Shown: piece after piece, positions 6,996 through 8,817 of the stretch | Position numbering within the stretch: the first letter of the stretch is position 1 | Layout: each line of letters starts with the position of its first letter | Assembly: GCA_029268085.1 (NCBI GenBank) | Contig: JAJUHD010000103.1 | Coordinates: 1-8,817 of the forward strand | Length of the DNA stretch: 8,817 nt | Direction of reading: 5' to 3' | Origin: Bacillota bacterium | GTDB taxonomy: Bacteria > Bacillota > Clostridia > Oscillospirales > Oscillospiraceae | Notes under the pieces: generated by a model | The model's database searches: none | Seen by the model: the letters and a program-made list of their open reading frames with translations, nothing else | What the model was told of the DNA's origin: nothing | Made by a program: the position numbers and the translations under genes

Positions 6996-7026
6996 AAAGA
7001 TAAAAACATGTCAAATAGTATTTACC

Positions 7027-7057
7027 GCCGTGATGAGAAAATCACGGCATTTTTTAC
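7027..7057 (+). terminator. Rho-independent terminator after the sigma-54 activator
   Basis: GCCGTGAT (7027-7034) and ATCACGGC (7041-7048) form a perfect 8-bp stem with a GAGAAA loop, followed by A and a run of six T (7050-7055). It ends the + strand hydrolase-activator transcript. It may also act for the convergent alcohol dehydrogenase, but the T-tract on the - strand is poorer. Confidence 0.85.
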
Positions 7058-7067
7058 GACAAAATGT

Positions 7068-8234
7068 TTATCCGGCGGCAATTTGAAAAATACTGATAAC
7101 ATCCCTGAGACATAATCGCTTGAAATTTCCGCCAATAAAACCGCCTGCCGGATTGATTGCTTTTTCCGCGAGGCTTTCGGGGTCTGCATCAGGAAAGCCG
7201 GCTTCACGAAGAGTGACTGGCAGGCCTACGGAACATATAAAGTTTTGAAACTCAAAAATGCCGTTTTGCGCTGTTTGACTTAGCTTGCCGCTTTCGGGTA
7301 CCTGCCACACCTGCAAAGCAAATTTCGCAATGGCATCCTCTTCTTCTGCCAGCATGTATTTACACCAGGCAACCATTAAAATTCCTAAAGCCGCACCGTG
7401 GGATATGCCAAACTGTGTGGTTAGAACATGGGACAAAGCGTGGCAGGCAAAGTCGCCCTCAAATCCTAGCATATTGCTGTGCGCGACTGTTGCTGCCCAC
7501 ATCAGCTGGCTTCGCGCGTCATAGCTATCGGGGTGAGCTAAAGCCTTTGGAAGTTCAGTGATTACAGTACGCATTACTCCCGCACATAGAAAATCCCGCA
7601 ACGTACCTGTTTGTACCTTATGAAAGTAGCGTTCAAAAGCGTGGGAAAAAATGTCGACCGAACCTGCCGCCGTTTGATATGGAGGCACCGTATAGGTGAG
7701 CTCGGGATTCATAAGCGCAAATTTTGGAAAAGTAAGGGGATTAGTCATCGACAGCTTACGCCCAATCTGCGTATTGTGTAGGACGGAAACACAATTGGCC
7801 TCACTGGCGGTTGCGGCAATAGTAAGTACTACCCCTATTGGCAGTGCGTCGGAAACTGTTGCAGAACCCTCGTATAGGTTCCACAGATTCCCTTTGTAGT
7901 GTGACCCCACACTGATTGCCTTTGCAGTATCGATAACACTGCCTCCGCCCACGGCAATTAGCAAATCGATTTTTTCTGCGCATGCGAGTCTACAGCCTTC
8001 CTCGGCCTTGGCAAGAGTGGGATTTTCTTCAATACCGCCGAATTCTATGACATGTATTCCTACCGCCGTAAGTTGGGCGATGATATCGGGGAGAAGTCCG
8101 CTGCGCTTTATCCGTTGACTGCCGTATAAAAGCATGACGCGGGAACCATATTGAACGGCAAATTCCCCGATACGTTTATGAACATCTCGGCCAAATACGA
8201 CTTTTGTGGAAAACATAAACTCGAAATCCTTCAT
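7068..8234 (-). CDS. Iron-dependent alcohol dehydrogenase (YqhD / butanol dehydrogenase type)
   Basis: This 388-residue protein has the full length of group III iron-containing alcohol dehydrogenases. The dinucleotide-binding motif AVGGGSVIDTAKAI lies at 94-107. Metal ligands follow the family pattern: Asp194 and His198 in GSVDIFSHAFE, and His265 and His279 in CHALSHVLTTQFGISHG, with the same spacing as in E. coli YqhD. It would interconvert an aldehyde or ketone with an alcohol using NAD(P)H in the cytoplasm. Substrate is usually broad and cannot be assigned. The start is supported by a GAGGT ribosome binding site (8239-8243), though its spacing to the ATG is short. It converges on the sigma-54 activator, with 72 bases and a terminator between. 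It is codirectional with the upstream 3-hydroxybutyryl-CoA dehydrogenase gene, 159 bp away, so it may have its own promoter. A link to fermentation, or to aldehydes made by the aldolase, is possible but unproven. Confidence 0.92.
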   Translation of the reverse strand: MKDFEFMFSTKVVFGRDVHKRIGEFAVQYGSRVMLLYGSQRIKRSGLLPDIIAQLTAVGIHVIEFGGIEENPTLAKAEEGCRLACAEKIDLLIAVGGGSVIDTAKAISVGSHYKGNLWNLYEGSATVSDALPIGVVLTIAATASEANCVSVLHNTQIGRKLSMTNPLTFPKFALMNPELTYTVPPYQTAAGSVDIFSHAFERYFHKVQTGTLRDFLCAGVMRTVITELPKALAHPDSYDARSQLMWAATVAHSNMLGFEGDFACHALSHVLTTQFGISHGAALGILMVAWCKYMLAEEEDAIAKFALQVWQVPESGKLSQTAQNGIFEFQNFICSVGLPVTLREAGFPDADPESLAEKAINPAGGFIGGNFKRLCLRDVISIFQIAAG

Positions 8235-8295
8235 GTTTACCTCGTTTCTTAATGGCTATCCTCTTCAGCCGTACATACTGTAACGACTAATGCAG

Positions 8296-8351
8296 ATGGT
8301 AAAAACCATAGTATCATGACATTTGCCGCAGTTGCAATAACGCAATGCGGC
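8296..8351 (-). promoter_or_regulatory. Weak promoter candidate, hairpin and small inverted repeat upstream of the alcohol dehydrogenase
   Basis: In the 159-bp gap, GCCGCAGTTGC (8325-8335) and GCAATGCGGC (8342-8351) form a stem of ten pairs with one bulge and a 6-base loop. Neither strand has a T-run after it, so it is not a standard terminator. On the - strand, TTGCAA (8332-8337) and TACTAT (8308-8313) could be -35 and -10 boxes with an 18-base spacer, each 4 of 6 to consensus. ATGGT-AAAA-ACCAT (8296-8309) overlaps the putative start point like an operator. A second perfect TTGACA (8392-8397, - strand) overlaps the stop codon of the upstream gene but has no good -10. All of this is tentative. 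Confidence 0.25.
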
Positions 8352-8393
8352 TATGAAGGGTTGTTGCATATCTGAATCGTGAAATTAACTATG

Positions 8394-8816
8394 TCAATAG
8401 CTGTAGAAGCCCTGACCGGATTTTCTGCCGAGCTTTCCGCCGCGGACCATCTTGCGGAGCAGGGGGCAGGCGCGGTACTTCGGGTCGCCGGTTTCCGCGA
8501 GCAGGACGTCCATGATCGCGAGGCACACGTCGAGCCCTATAAGGTCGCCCAAAGCGAGAGGACCCATCGGGTGGTTCGCCCCGAGCTTCATCGCGGTGTC
8601 GATGCCCTCGACGGAAGCAACGCCGCTTTCCACAAGGCAGACGGCCTCGTTGATCATCGGAATGAGTAGCTTGTTTACGACGAAGCCCGGAGCCTCATTT
8701 ACCTCAACGGGCTCCTTGCCGATCTGCGCCGCGAGCTCCTTTACGGCGCTTGCGGTCTCGTCCGAAGTGTTCGCGCCGCGGATGACCTCGACAAGCTTCA
8801 TTACCGTTGCCGGATT
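8394..8816 (-). CDS. hbd: 3-hydroxybutyryl-CoA dehydrogenase, C-terminal half, 5' truncated by window edge
   Basis: The frame stays open through the window edge (NPATVMKLVEVIRG), so the first ATG seen at 8801 is internal. About 140 of the usual 280 residues are visible. LVEVIRG carries the conserved catalytic Glu, and NEAPGFVVNKLL carries the conserved Asn exactly 38 residues later, as in the His-Glu-Asn triad of the family. The His would lie just outside. ANHPMGPLALGDLIGLD and GRKSGQGFYSY are hallmark C-terminal motifs. The enzyme interconverts acetoacetyl-CoA and 3-hydroxybutyryl-CoA with NAD(P)H, and is central to butyrate and butanol formation in clostridia. Its other pathway genes (thiolase, crotonase, butyryl-CoA dehydrogenase) are not in view. 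The gene is markedly richer in G+C than the rest of the window: 42 of 60 bases at 8461-8520 by hand count, compared with 24 of 60 at 5401-5460. Confidence 0.93.
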   Translation of the reverse strand, partial: NPATVMKLVEVIRGANTSDETASAVKELAAQIGKEPVEVNEAPGFVVNKLLIPMINEAVCLVESGVASVEGIDTAMKLGANHPMGPLALGDLIGLDVCLAIMDVLLAETGDPKYRACPLLRKMVRGGKLGRKSGQGFYSY

Positions 8817-8817
8817 A

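Noticed and set aside
8379..8669. Open frame on the + strand opposite the hydroxybutyryl-CoA dehydrogenase
   Set aside because: It is a shadow in GC-rich sequence antisense to a well-supported gene, with no ribosome binding site and no recognisable domain.

Overview
The window looks like part of the chromosome of an anaerobic, low-to-medium GC Firmicute, probably a Clostridia-type gut or sediment organism. The signs are strong AAAGGAG-type ribosome binding sites, a BglG/LicR-type PRD regulator, a PAS-containing sigma-54 activator, an iron-type alcohol dehydrogenase, and a 3-hydroxybutyryl-CoA dehydrogenase of the kind found in butyrate or butanol formers. This assignment is inferred from gene families and translation signals, not from a marker gene.

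Left part (1-1529, + strand): the 3' end of an RbsA/MglA-type sugar ABC ATPase overlaps, by ATGA, a complete RbsC-type permease. Together they are the membrane and energy parts of a carbohydrate importer whose binding protein is not in view. Facing them is a 653-residue PRD/EIIB/EIIA regulator (1535-3496, - strand), only 5 bp from the permease stop. Its transcriptional terminator appears to lie in the antisense of the permease 3' end. The regulator is divergent from a class II aldolase (3600-4238, + strand) with all four zinc ligands, across 103 bp that contain a perfect 12-bp palindrome. The regulator has lost the phosphorylatable residue in its EIIA domain (His to Arg) and, by hand alignment, most other PTS phosphorylation sites. 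This fits a regulator recruited to a non-PTS (ABC plus aldolase) sugar locus.

Middle part (4261-7057): after a strong terminator and a recognisable sigma-A-like promoter comes a 290-residue protein of the 2,4-diacetylphloroglucinol hydrolase (PhlG) / phloretin hydrolase family, a zinc-dependent C-C bond hydrolase family. It is followed 33 bp later by a PAS-AAA+-Fis sigma-54 activator with an intact GAFTGA motif, and then a terminator. This hydrolase-activator pair is the most interesting unit in the window. I found no -24/-12 promoter with correct spacing in any of the three main intergenic regions.

Right part (7068-8817, - strand): an iron-dependent alcohol dehydrogenase of the YqhD/BDH type runs convergently towards the activator. 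Upstream of it, on the same strand, is the C-terminal half of a 3-hydroxybutyryl-CoA dehydrogenase cut by the window edge. The latter is clearly richer in G+C than its neighbours. No tRNA, rRNA, CRISPR array, insertion sequence or transposase was seen.
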